Assembly: GCA_021432635.1 (NCBI GenBank)
Contig: MU270108.1
Span: 124,983 to 188,982, forward strand
Source of the DNA: Thozetella sp. PMI_491
Lineage: Eukaryota > Ascomycota > Sordariomycetes > Chaetosphaeriales > Chaetosphaeriaceae
DNA length: 64,000 nucleotides
Direction of reading: 5' to 3'
The notes beneath the pieces were generated by a model. That model was not told the origin of the DNA and ran no database searches. It saw nothing but the letters and a program-made list of their open reading frames with translations. Each line of letters opens with the position of its first letter. Positions within the stretch are counted from its first letter, which is position 1. Shown here in pieces: positions 10,891 through 22,300 of the stretch. The position numbers were made by a program, and so were the translations under genes.

Positions 10891-13438
10891 TTACGTCCCC
10901 TTCTTCTGCCTCTCGGCTTCATTTTGTGCTTCGGCATTGGCCTGAATCGCTTCTTTCAGCTTGGCCACCACCTCAGGTTGGTTGCTGAAAGCCCTGTCTA
11001 ACATGTCGTCGAGGTCCTTCTCGATTTTTGCCATGTTTTTCCCGCCGAGCTTCCTCGCTCTCGCTTCGTTGATCAGTGTTGCCCAGCGTTGCGTGAATGC
11101 GTAAATGCTCTGGCGCAGTAACTCGTCTAATTGTTCAGCAGCGTCTTGGCTCTCGGGACCGTTACTGTTGCTTCTGGCGAGATTCGAGGGCGCCGGGGAT
11201 GGCGTGCTCCCTCGCGACCACAGCAAGGATCCAGGTATGTAGTTGCTGAAGGTCGAGAGGAACCCCATGAGGTTCTGGGGACTAAGTGTTTCCCATATCT
11301 GGCCAAAGTGCTGCATGCCGGGCTCTTGGCTGCGGACATCGCCGATCTCGAGAGATACCAGCTCGTTCTTGAGAATCAAAAGGTTCTTGAATAAGAACAG
11401 ATCCGAGTCTGTGCCGTTCTTAGTTGCCTTGATGCGGCTTTCGGCACGGCGCAGGGCCGCGATGGATTCCTTGATGATCCTAAAGACAACCGGGCTGTTG
11501 CGTTGCTAGATAACAAGTCCTGGTTAGCTCTCAGATGTCGCCTGCGGCAATTTTGCTTACAGGGCTACTTACACATCGTTCTTTAGGCATGGAATGGTCG
11601 AACAGGACAAGAAGCTCCAGCGCCTTCTTGACCGGCGGGTATGCGTTGGACGAAGACACGCCATTGGACACAGGGCCAATCTTGAGGGCGTCCGCAAGCA
11701 CAGGCGCTTTCGCTATAGACCTGGTAATCTCAGAATCGAATAAACCGTCGGTGAAGACCCATAGGTACTCGGACAGAAGCCTGGCAGCCATGCCCCGGCA
11801 ATGCGTGATGAACTGGGTCTCGTCCTCGTCATAATCAAGCAGGAGGTATTCGTTAGTGATCCAGCCCACAACGCTGCAAGTTGTCTGTATATCGGCAGAC
11901 TGGAGCGCAGTTTGCAGGTTGGCTGCGATCGGGGCGATGTTGACTCCATTGATCAGGTTACGTTGGTAGGACTTGATAGAGACAAAGGCCGAGTTTGTAT
12001 CCGCCGAGTACTGAGGATCTATTGAAAAAATCTTACCAAAAAGGACTGATTCGTTGTGGGAGCGCTCAAAGCATTGCTTGACGAAGTTCCGTGTCGCTGT
12101 CTCAACCGCGGTGCTCTTGACTTCTGCCTTGAAGGCATCTAGATCGTGCTGAGTGATGGGCTTGACGTCGCGATCGCGTATCGTCCAATACGACTGAAAC
12201 ATGTTGTTTGCCGTATTCGAGTATATATCGAAGGTGAGGCCGGATCTGGGATTGCCTAGTTGGTCGTAGGCGTTCAGGACCACTTTCTGGACGTTGGGTA
12301 TTAAGGCGTAGGACTCCAACACCATCTCTTCGAAACGGCCGTAGGCAAGAGCGTGGCGAGCTGACTCTGACTGGGTTGCCGCTATTTGCTTTGAGATGTC
12401 AACGGACACCTTCTCGAGGCGGGTTGTGAAGCCCACCTCGAGAAGGTGGAGAGCTTTCGTGAGCAAAGCCTGGTAGCGCGCCAGATAGGACTCGGCATCG
12501 CGGTAAGACGGCTGTTTTGGGTTAGTATTGTCCTCTACAAGAGGATAAGGAGGGAGACTTGCGTTGCTTGACATGAATACTATGCACGAGTCAAGGGTAG
12601 AGAGAACCTCGGCGAAAGCATCGTCGTCGACCAGGCGGCTGGCGCCAGGAGCATTGAGCCGGCGAGTGACGTTGTCCAAGTAGGAATAGTAGTAATAATC
12701 GGTGCCAACTTCGTCGGCGAGCTTGCGAAGACGTCTCTGTTCTGATAGCAGGTCGTCGCATTGCGACTGAAAAGATGTTGTCTGATCCTCAACTGCACGG
12801 AACGACAGAGACAGGCTTTCGAGCAGCTTCAGGGCGTCATTGGTGTCTTCGATGAGGGCCTCGAGGTGTCTCTCGGTCATGGCTAGCTGGTCGTGGTAGA
12901 GGCTAGCGCCAGATCAGCACGGGAAAGAAGTCACCGTCGACGGGCCACACGAAATATGGACGTACGTGTATTCCTGCTGGCTAGCTTCGAGGAGCTCATC
13001 CCTAAACGAGTCGTCTAGGGGGTTTATCTCGGCCGAAAGGGTGGGGGACGAGCAAACGAGGCCAATCGTGTCCCAGTGGTTCGCCCTCCTCCTTTTTCTT
13101 CTCTTCTTTCCAGTGCCGTCCTTGGAGAGCTCAGTCCGTACGATGTCGAAGAAGTCCGAGTAGGACCTGGCCCTTCGAGTCAATGTGCCATCTGGGGGGG
13201 ACTTCTCGTCCTCATGTTCCTCAAATAGGTCCGGAAGGGGATCGACGACATTGCCAGTCTCGTTGGCTCCCTGGAACACACGAGGTCAGCATCACACGGC
13301 TTGCCCGGTTCCTAGCATGCTTACATTGGGTTGTTGCAGCAGCGATTCTTTGCGTCGGTGCCCTGGGCCGTGAGCACCAGACCCGTTCTTTTTTTGCTGG
13401 AACTCGGATACGAAGCTGTACCACGAGTCTTCGTACAT
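10891..13438 (-). CDS. COG3: Conserved oligomeric Golgi complex subunit 3 (Sec34)
   Basis: Subunit of lobe A of the COG tether, needed for retrograde traffic within the Golgi. Exons 13325-13438, 12966-13270, 12903-adjacent exon 11573-12902, and 10891-11505; introns 54, 63 and 67 nt; 787 aa. The start is the ATG at 13438 (MYEDSWYSFVSEFQQKK), which lies in a short exon. The Sec34 domain begins after the second intron with LYHDQLAMTERHLEALIEDTN and a heptad-rich N-terminus, followed by the YYYYSYLDNVTRRLNAPG block. The junction ERC/QRNSPVVFK restores the C-terminal half, which ends in a helical, charged tail. An odd feature is a basic patch KKRRKRRR at residues 93-100 in the otherwise acidic N-terminal insert. 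Divergent from the Fmp25-like gene, with about 420 bp between the starts. Confidence 0.9.
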
Positions 13439-13859
13439 ATTGGATCGCGTGAGCGGGCAGGTGCTGCCTCTCGATGTTCCTGGAAGTCAATAGTGGCGTC
13501 GGGGCACAGCTGGCTGGACCCAGGATGCGAGATCTAGACACTTATCTTAATCGCACCTCGCGTCTGTGGGGTCCGACCACTTGGGGAGGGGATAATGCAG
13601 TTAGGTTCGTAGGGAGCGGGACGGTACGCACGGACTCAGCAGGGGTGCTAAGAATTTGACTTGTCTGGGGAGAGCTTCTCGTGCTAAAAGCTCCCACCTG
13701 GACTCTGGAGCGCCTGCAACGCCTTCGCTCTTTGCCGACCGTAGCTCAATTTTGGCCCCCCTGGCCTCATCAATGAATGGTGAAACAAGATATTAAGTTG
13801 TTCGCTGTCGGCCAAACTGCCATATCAAACCCATCGAATTCGGCTCTTCGCGACCGACA
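13439..13859. promoter_or_regulatory. Divergent promoter between COG3 and the Fmp25-like gene
   Basis: A 421-bp region between two start codons on opposite strands. It must carry both promoters. I see no clear TATA box or repeat. Confidence 0.5.
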
Positions 13860-15653
13860 ATGCTATCGACGAGTCGAGCCGGACCTGCCGTCTTCGGGGT
13901 CCTCGCGCGTGCATCCCCTACCCAAGCCCGAGTCGCCACGCCCTCACGATGGGTACGATACGCCAGCTCCCACAGGTATCCGGGGAGGCCACGGGGTCGA
14001 ATTCTTAGATTCCTGGCTGTGTTTGGTGTCTCTGCCGCGGCCGTGTCCCTATACCCGCTTGTCCTGGGAGCAAAGGAGGAGTCTAGGCCTGTCCAAGTCC
14101 CTCAAGCCGAAGTGGTGTTTGAGAAGGCTCGGAAAGCAGGGGCATCGCCTGAGGAAAGGCGGGATATTCTTAGCTCCCAGCATTTGCAGGTCAAGAAGAG
14201 CTGGGAGAACCCGGGCGTTTACGCATGGGGCCTGAATACTGGCAAAGTGGCTGCGCCAGATTCTAAAGAGACCTACATCAAGGCGCCGCGAAGGCTTCGC
14301 TACTTCGATGGTCAGCTCTTGCGAGACTTGAAACTTGATCGAGAGGTCGGCGCTGCCATTACAGAAGGCGGTGACCTGGTGCAGTGGGGTACCGCCGTTT
14401 CCGCAGCAGACCCAGCCCCCGTGGTGACATTGCAAGGGAAGAACCTCGTCAAGCTGGCGCTATCCCGGGACCGCATTCTTGCGCTTGCGTCAAGCGGCAA
14501 CGTATTCTCGCTCCCAGTATCGAAGCCAGCCAGCGAACCTACGGCGCCTGGCCAGGCAGGAACATCAGCTTGGATACCTTTTTGGTCCGCGCCGACGTCC
14601 CCTAATGCCATCCTGTCCCTCAAACCGAGCGGCCTCGGGTGGGGTGAAAAAGTCATTGATATCAGCGGTGGTCAAGAGCACTGCTTGATGCTGACCTCCA
14701 AGGGCCGTGTCTTTTCTGCCGCCTCGAGTGCCGAGAGCTTTCCGTCCCTCGGCCAGCTCGGAGTCCCCGGCCTTACTTGGGATAACCGACCTCCCGGCCT
14801 ATACTGCCAGCCCCATGAGGTACACGGCCCCGATGAAAGGGTAGTCGGAATTGCTACCGGCGACTTTCACTCTCTCTTACTCGACAGTGCAGGCGGCGTG
14901 TACGCCTTCGGGAGCAACTCCGCCGGCCAGCTCGGCATCCCCACAGAGACCACAGCTCCGTTTGTGGATAAGGCTACGCGGTTGCAAGTCGAGAAGCTAT
15001 ATCGTGGGAGCGGCCTTATTCCACGGGTCACTTCTGTCGCTGCTGGGGGGCTAAACAGTTTCTTCACGGTGGATACAACAGCGTCCTTGAACGAAGAGGC
15101 TCCACGGGCGCTTGCTTCGGTAGGTCAAACGGCTGCCGAAGTATGGGCGTGCGGTGAAGGAATTTACGGAACCCTTGGCACTGGCAGATGGGCACATGGA
15201 TACCCATCGTCCGAACCTACAAAGATCAAGTCGCTCTCGAATCTTTACGAGTTTGATGATGCAGCAAACCGCACAGTTCCCATCCGACTCGCTGGCCTCT
15301 CGGTTGGTAGCTCGCATGTGTCTGTCATAATGAAGAACATCACCAATGTCTCTGCCTCAGACCGGTTGGGCAATGACACCAACTGGGGCGCAGATGTGCT
15401 GTTCTGGGGGCGCAACGAGTCATATCAACTGGGAACCGGCAAGAGAAACAATGAGAATGTGCCCGTCTACATCGGGCCACTCGATGGGGGCAAAGGAGAC
15501 GTGGAGAAGGGCAGGAAGGGAGAAGCACACAGGCTACAGGTGACGCCACGCAAGACGGTGCATCTTGAGGTGGATGGCAAAAGCAGGAAGGTCAGCGTAG
15601 AACAGCGCGTTGAGTGCGGACGAGATATCTCGGCAGTATACTCGAGTACATAA
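13860..15653 (+). CDS. FMP25: RCC1-repeat mitochondrial protein, Fmp25-like
   Basis: 597 aa, no intron. The N-terminus is rich in Arg/Ser/Ala without acidic residues for about 40 residues (MLSTSRAGPAVFGVLARAS), as in a mitochondrial presequence, and is followed by a membrane segment (FLAVFGVSAAAVSLYPLVLG, residues about 51-70). The remainder is a set of RCC1 beta-propeller blades: VYAWGLNTGK, DLVQWGTAVS, GDFHSLLLDSAGGVYAFGSNSAGQLG, AEVWACGEGIYGTLGTG and VLFWGRNESYQLGTG. This order, length and topology match yeast Fmp25, an inner-membrane protein linked to assembly of respiratory complex III. The role in this organism is inferred from that. Start chosen as the ATG directly before the presequence. 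Neighbours are unrelated. Confidence 0.82.
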   Translation: MLSTSRAGPAVFGVLARASPTQARVATPSRWVRYASSHRYPGRPRGRILRFLAVFGVSAAAVSLYPLVLGAKEESRPVQVPQAEVVFEKARKAGASPEERRDILSSQHLQVKKSWENPGVYAWGLNTGKVAAPDSKETYIKAPRRLRYFDGQLLRDLKLDREVGAAITEGGDLVQWGTAVSAADPAPVVTLQGKNLVKLALSRDRILALASSGNVFSLPVSKPASEPTAPGQAGTSAWIPFWSAPTSPNAILSLKPSGLGWGEKVIDISGGQEHCLMLTSKGRVFSAASSAESFPSLGQLGVPGLTWDNRPPGLYCQPHEVHGPDERVVGIATGDFHSLLLDSAGGVYAFGSNSAGQLGIPTETTAPFVDKATRLQVEKLYRGSGLIPRVTSVAAGGLNSFFTVDTTASLNEEAPRALASVGQTAAEVWACGEGIYGTLGTGRWAHGYPSSEPTKIKSLSNLYEFDDAANRTVPIRLAGLSVGSSHVSVIMKNITNVSASDRLGNDTNWGADVLFWGRNESYQLGTGKRNNENVPVYIGPLDGGKGDVEKGRKGEAHRLQVTPRKTVHLEVDGKSRKVSVEQRVECGRDISAVYSST

Positions 15654-17603
15654 GAGAGGCTCCCCACGCACAGGGAGGGCTAGCGAGGTGCTGCTGCCAT
15701 GACTTTGGATGCTTCACTGTAATACTTCGAGGATAAAAAACACCCTCGGGAGGAAAATGAAGGATCAGGAACGGGTTGCTCTCGCCTCGCGCTGTGGTCG
15801 CGAGACAAACTTGTACTATTGCAGTTGCTGCTGCTGGCGTGTTGTCGTCGTTGTTATTGTTGGATTTGGTGCATACTGCTGTGATTGGCACTTATACGAT
15901 AGGGAGCTTGTTGGAAGATGGAAGGGCCATTTGGGCGTTTGTATACTATTTCAGGCCGGAGCAGTGTTGGTCGGTATACCTCCCTCATAGTTTTCTTCGG
16001 TAGCCATAGCAAAAAGACACCACTCGGCATGCTATATTAGTTTCGTGAGCAGTTGTACAGTGAGGCGTTGTTGGTGCTAGCTCCACACGTCATCTTCGTG
16101 GTACAGTAGCATTTGAAATTCAATGGATGGCATGAGAACAGTGGCAATCTTTTTTTTTTTTTGAAAAAAAAAAAAAATTTACTCCCTCCTCCATCTTTTA
16201 ATAAGAAGGAGGCGTGATGCAATGAGCGATTTCGGGTTCCCCAGTGGCCAAACTGCCAATGAGTTGGCCGAGGAGGCAACACACTTGGATGTGTCAGCGC
16301 ACTGCTTCGCGACATGAGGCAAAGGCGTGGCCAGGTAGCTCCTTGCGTCAGCGCCAAACTCCCAGTGAGAGGCCTATGGGAAGCCGGCTTGACCCGAAGC
16401 AACCCCCTCGAGGTGGCCCAAGGGAAAAGGGGGGAGGCGCACAAGGGGGCAAGGTGAGGAGACGCACGCCTTCTTCACGAGGAGCCTGCGGAAGCACCTA
16501 ATTAGTTAGAAGGAAGTGATAGCTAGCCATGTGAAAGGGGAAGGAACCCTGGCCTGTCGAATCGAAATGTCGTACATAATGCGTAAAGGTATTGTTCGAC
16601 CCCAAGACGGGGTTTCTAGACCACTTCTATGGTGTTTCACATCTTGGGTTCGCATAAACCTTGCAGGATCGCCGCGCCCGGCGAGGGTGCAGGAAGCCAG
16701 GGGGCTGCTGATGTGAAGTGGAGGCTGCGACTGGATACCTACCCGAGCAGGATAGCCTTGCCTCCAGCCCACCCGCAACCCCGGCCGGCTTCTTGCCCCT
16801 GTCACCTGTCGTACTGTAGGTAATTGTCTTGGCGGGCATGGTTCCCGCCTGTGCAGCCTCTCCCCGTCCGTCGGGCGGGCGTTGGCATGCAGCTGCTGGT
16901 GGTACAGTTGCAGCCGGAGGCGCTATGCTGCAGCGTACTTTTTTTTCTCCCCCTCCCTTCGCGCACCCTCCTTCCCTCGATCCCTCCTTGTACATCACAT
17001 CGCACCGTCACGCGCCACCAGCTCCGCTACTAAGACGGCGTCACTGCCTCGTCTCTGCTCTTTGTGCAAAACTCTTCGCTTACTTCGTAGACTCTCCCAC
17101 CCCTACAGGAACATGCCGAATCGGCCGTCGCTGAACCTTCTTCTCGTAAGCCGCCTTCTGTTGCCGGCGATGCGACCCTTTTGAAAAAGCACGTTCCTTC
17201 CCTCTTTGGACTGGCTTCGCTGTGCTCGCTCCCTTCCTCCATCTCGCATTGCGGCCTTCCACCTCCCCAAGCTTGCTATCTTTCCCGGCTCAAGACACTC
17301 CCTCTCCCAAATCGTTGTTCGAGGCTTTCGGAACCTGCGCCGCTCTCATGAGGCTGTTTTGAGAACACCTCCTTCCCTTTGACCCGCCCAAGCATATGCT
17401 ATTCTTTATCGATACCGACACGATCGCCACTCGCCTTGCCCTCGTCCAAGTTGACTTCTCTGCCTAATCTCTCACCTCGTCTCATTCGATCGATTACCTC
17501 CCGATCCTCCCTCCTGCCTTCTCGACCGGCCGCGACCGGCCGCGACACACAGATTCGTGCATCCCGTGTTCAAACCTCTCGATTTGCGGAAGAAGAGTGG
17601 GCA
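15654..17603. promoter_or_regulatory. Intergenic: Fmp25-like 3' flank and phosphatase promoter/leader
   Basis: About 1.95 kb. It includes the T13-G-A14 inverted homopolymer at 16150-16177 (separate entry). From about 16,930 onwards it becomes pyrimidine-rich (many CCTCC, TCTC and CTTCC runs), which is usual for fungal core promoters and leaders. No gene recognised. Confidence 0.55.
16150..16177. repeat. T13-G-A14 inverted homopolymer
   Basis: Thirteen T (16150-16162), one G, then fourteen A (16164-16177). It can fold as an almost perfect A:T hairpin, though with too small a loop for all pairs. It lies about 500 bp after the Fmp25-like stop. It may be a simple repeat, a retro-type poly(A) remnant, or a nucleosome-depleting element. 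Confidence 0.85.
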
Positions 17604-19338
17604 ATGCCTCACTTCCAGCGCTTCCGTCGCAAAAAGGACGACGCCACCACGGCGCCGGCCACGCCTCGACCTAACAGCGAGGCCAGCGGAAACACGAGTT
17701 CCCCGGCTGGTGAACTCCAGCCAGCTGCCTCCATCAGCCGTGGCCCCCGCCTCAGTCCCCTCCACCACGTCTTCCATCGCTCTGGCAAGCGGTCCCGCGA
17801 CTCTCCCGCAACCGAACAAGGAATTCTTCCGGCGGCACATGACGGCGATGTGAACAGGCTGCCTACCCCGGCGCCTCCCAAAGATGAGGGCGACCGAGAG
17901 GTCAAGAGATTGACGATGCCTGCTTTCCTCGAGCTGAGCCATCAAGGTAGGTATCTTCCTCTCACAGCTTTAGGATGCAGGTCTTTAAAGCTTGCTTGCT
18001 AACAAGGTCTATCATGCAGAGATAAACCACAAATTCGGCGAGCTGATGTGGCATGAAAACCATCGCATCAACCTGGCAAGACAGAACCCGAGTCTTGATT
18101 TCCGTTGGGCAAGGGTACCCCCAGGGTATCCTCGTGGCCTGGACCGCTATATCAACATCCAGCCCTGGAACAACAATCGTGTCAAACTCCGGGTCCCCGA
18201 AGGATATGTGGACTACGTCAATGCCTCGCCCATCGTGCTCACCTCCTCGGCGCGACGAGCGGCAAGAGATGCCAGCCAAGAACTCGACCGCTACATTGCA
18301 ATGCAAGGCCCCAAGCAGCAGTCCACTAATCACGTCTGGCGCATGGTGGTCGAACAGCTGGAAAGCCCCGGTGTCATCGTCATGCTGACCGAAACCCACG
18401 AGGGGGGCCAGGAGAAATGCTGGCCCTACTTTCCCTTCTCCGAGAAGGACCCCCCTTTGGAAATTAACGAGCATGATGAGTTTGGCGACGGCTTTCGGGC
18501 TACTGTGACGTGTGAAGGCTTGGAGGAAACCGTGGCAGGTGACGCCATCGAGCTACGGAAGTTGGTGATTCGGGTTTACTCTCGCTCCAAGCCCGCATGT
18601 GAACCCGCCGAGCTAGTCCCGGATATGGCTAGGGAGTCGGATGCGAAAGGATGTGGCAATGGGGCCATGACACCGGAGCGGACGCCGGAGGAGGACACTG
18701 ATATCAAGATGAAGTCCCCGACCGCCGATACTACATCCGGTATTGCGAGGGTCGTAGGCGTATCAAGCCATGCAACCCCTGAATCGCCAGATGACCACTT
18801 GAACACCGCTCTCGACGGCCAAGACGCCTATGAACAAATAGAGGAGCGTATCGTGTGGCACTTTCTCTACAAGAAGTGGCCAGACTTCGGCGTTCCTGAC
18901 CTGGACGATCTAGAGAGTTTCTTCACTCTCATGCGCCTGTCGCGGGAGAAGAACGGTAGCCGGCAGAACCCTCGCATTATTCACTGTAGTGCTGGGGTCG
19001 GCCGAAGCGGGACTTTTATCGCGCTTGAACACTTGATGCGCGAGCTAGAGGCCGGCGAACTGGAGCATTATGACACCGAGTCGCCCGCCAAGCGGTCCTC
19101 CGATCACAAGAGAGGCGACAGGGCTGCGATGCCACCTCGGGATGACGAAGGCGACGATATTATCTATAGTACGGTCAACCAGCTACGTGAGCAACGCTGC
19201 ACTATGGTGCAGTCTCCCGCGCAATACCAGTTTATCTACCAGGTAATGCGCAAACTATGGCGCGACAAGTACGGCGAGGAGGAAGCGGACGAGCCCGCAG
19301 CGAAGAGGCTCGAGGTCGACCCCTTTGTGGATGAATGA
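17604..19338 (+). CDS. Classical protein tyrosine phosphatase
   Basis: Cytosolic or nuclear phosphotyrosine phosphatase of the Ptp1/Pyp group. Exons 17604-17946 and 18020-19338, intron 73 nt, 553 aa. ATG 17604 is the first in-frame ATG. The first 100 residues are low-complexity (Ser/Pro/Arg). The PTP domain follows: RVPEGYVDYVNAS, the YIAMQGPKQQST block, the WPD loop (W401-P402-D403), and the P-loop HCSAGVGRSGTF with catalytic Cys437 and the Arg. The final REQRCTMVQSPAQYQFIYQVM is the standard Q-loop ending. A poorly conserved insert of about 80-90 residues (SRSKPACEPAELV through the region before IEERIVWHF) splits the domain; it is Ser/Thr-Pro-rich and probably a regulatory loop. Substrate is unknown; yeast and fission yeast relatives act on MAP kinases. 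All catalytic residues are intact. Confidence 0.9.
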
Positions 19339-22300
19339 CAAAGGGATATATATGCACACAGGTCTAGCCAGCACTGAACGCAAGGTGGAAGAGCGAAAGA
19401 GCTCCTTCGCGGCCCCGTTGGGTGCCACAGCGGCGCTCGTTCGCGGCCTGGGGCCACGTTATTTGCGGACAACAACGACGTCAGCCCTGGTCCGCTTTAG
19501 GGCTCCTTTTCCTCCCGACACCAGTTCCTCGGTCTCCCAGTCGGCACGCATACGTTGCTGGCGAAAGGGAGGAATTCACGACTGCGCTCATCAGCCGGTA
19601 TTTATTTTGGATCCGGCGTACGCACAGCCCTTTAAGGGGGGTATTTGGCCGCTTCTCGCTACTGAGTGTAGGCTCCCTCCCCGAAATCATAGCTATCACC
19701 TTCTTTATCATCACTCATTTCGCTCGGGACATGTACTAGGTCTAGGCATAGAGTTAGGAGGGCGAATGATATAGATACCCAAGCATTGGTGGGATATTTG
19801 CCAGCATTTGTACCCGGATGAGGGCGTTTGGGAGATGGCAATAGCATATGGCATAGGTGTATGGTCCTAGGAGAGGAGGGCAGGAGGAAGGCAGGGCCTT
19901 ATCATAGGTAGACTAGGAGGTGTTTTTGCACCGAAAGATTCAAGTGCCCCTGTCTATGCATCCCTCTATTGCTCCCCCCTTTCTTTTTCGTTCAGATTGC
20001 GGTTCGGGATGTTCCTCGGGAGACTGGCATCGCGATTCGCATTGCTGCTTCCATCTGCCGTGCTATGTTTGGTGCCTTCGCTCGATCTGGCGATTGCGTA
20101 CCTCATCATGCAGCATATGGACCTGCAGCTGCGTGCCGTATGACGGCTCCGTACTGATAGTTACAATTGCACATGAGGTAGATCCAACGAACAAGCTCGC
20201 CCGTCCGGATGTGTGGAGGCTTGATCGCTAACTGCATCGGGCTCACTAAGGAACAGTCGGCCCTCTGTTCCGGCAGTTGACCGTGGCACCAGGAGGTAAA
20301 ACAAGAGAGACTGACAGATGATACCAACCTGCCCCCAAAGGTCAAGGAGAGGAAGAGGTCGAGAAAACGGCAGGCCGCAAGTCCGACCCGGGCAATTCTT
20401 CCGCGGGTTCAGGGTGATCATGAACGCCAGCGGCAGCACACGCCCGGTGCCGTCAGTTCTCAGTCACAGATGGTGCAACATCTACGCATCCTGCAACCTC
20501 GCGCTGCCAAGGGGTGCGAGCTTCTAGAAAGACCCTCACCCTGTTCTTTCCCTCTGCACGGATCCCCGTGCGCCTGTGCCGTAAAGTGCTGCTCTGTGGT
20601 ACCGGCCCTGCAGGCGGCCCCGAAGGCGAACTGTGGGGTGCGGGACGAAACCCCTGCGTCGTGAGCGTGCACCTATCCCCACACGAACACTTGCGCACAA
20701 GGAACCGGATTGGGGTGGCACATGCATGCAACGCTGGAGTAGCAACGCCAGCAGCAGCAGCAACAGCCGCAGCAACAGTAACCACGCAGCCACGGCAGCA
20801 CGAACCGGGACGAGGGCCTTAGGAGTGTGACCCAAGGCGGAAGCGGGATCAAAGGAAATCGGACCGTTGCGGCTAATTTGGCGATCTTGTGGACGGCACT
20901 AGGTTTGAGCGGCGGATGCACTCCTCCTCGAAGCCTGGATGGAACTGGACCTCAAGAGATAACCCCTGGCCGAATAGGCGCTCCGGCTGTAGGGACAAGG
21001 CAAAAGAGGGAGGCAACGAGGCTGGCTTGCCCAGGCGGAGGAGGGCTGATGTCACCATAGCCCGGATATGGATGAGACGGACGCACGCAACATTGCCTTT
21101 TCGGAGACAAGGAAAAAGGAGCCACCAATCATTAATGGCTCCGGCGCACTGCTAATGATACTTGCCGATCTCGAGACGAGCTCGCTACCTCGTAGTCGGT
21201 CATTTTAATGTGGCAGCTTCCCTGGGAGCGCGCTGGAGCTCGCCCGGGAGCTCGGCGTCCACACGAGTTTGCCTGACCATATTAAGCCGGGCGACGCCAT
21301 CAGGTTGCCGGCACGTCTATGATGTCGGCGTTCGGCGTGCAGCAGGCAAGCAGGAATGTCACCTATTTCTGTTGGCTCACGCGCCCGGGCCTAAAGACAG
21401 GGAGGGGCAGCTCCTGTTCCGCGCTCCGGGCCTCACAGTTAAAGAAGCCCTTGGCTGCTCGGCTGCCCCCTCGGCGTAGTAGTACTACGTAAGGCAGGTA
21501 CTGTACATCCTTCGTCGCCTGACGGTGGTGCAGCGTGGTGCGCACGGCCAACCTCGCAGTCGCTCCAGGCCGGATTGGGCCGTCCGCGTGCTGGATGTGA
21601 GATGTGACAGGCTTCCGGGGGGGGCGGTGGTGGTATTGGCGGTCGATCCCGCAATCCCTCACGCGATCGCACTGGAGTTTGAGATCCTTTCCTCGACCTC
21701 GGTCGAGAAAGACGTCAACTAGGGGTCACTTGGGCCGGCCAATGCCAGCCAGACGGGTTATACCGCTTCGAGGCCGTGCTTCCAGGGTGCTCCTCTTCTT
21801 CCCGAGGAGCCAATGTGCAGGCCGCCCCTCGGGTGCCGTCGTGCCGGTAGATTGCTAGACTGGGCCGAGCTGGGCCGAGGCGGCAGTACTACCTACCTCT
21901 CTGTAGGTGTAGAGGTAACAGTCATGATTACTGGACCTACCTTTGGGTCTTGTACGACAGTCTTTTGCCCAGGCGGAGAGCGAGAGAGAACCATGCGATT
22001 TGCCCGAGGAACTCGGATGGTCTGTCAGGCGGGGGGTTCAACTTGGGCAGGTGCATTTGGGTACCATCCGGCTCGCAGTCGCAACCCATCTGCCTCCTCT
22101 TTTCATCTGTCTTTCTCTCCCTCTTCCGCTTCTCTTTCTCTCTCACTTCCCGTCTGCACTGTAAAGAGTGCATACATCAGTTGTCCTGCTTCCCGCTTCT
22201 CATCTAGGCCACGAGCATCCCGATCGGTCGTATATTGGAGGTTCTATACCTCTCGTTTAGGCAAGATTGGGTTCGTCTCGTGTCTCGCCCGAACGCAGAC

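Noticed and set aside
17379-17603. Extension of the tyrosine phosphatase upstream of ATG 17604
   Set aside because: The in-frame stretch is open but contains no ATG; it is CT-rich leader sequence.
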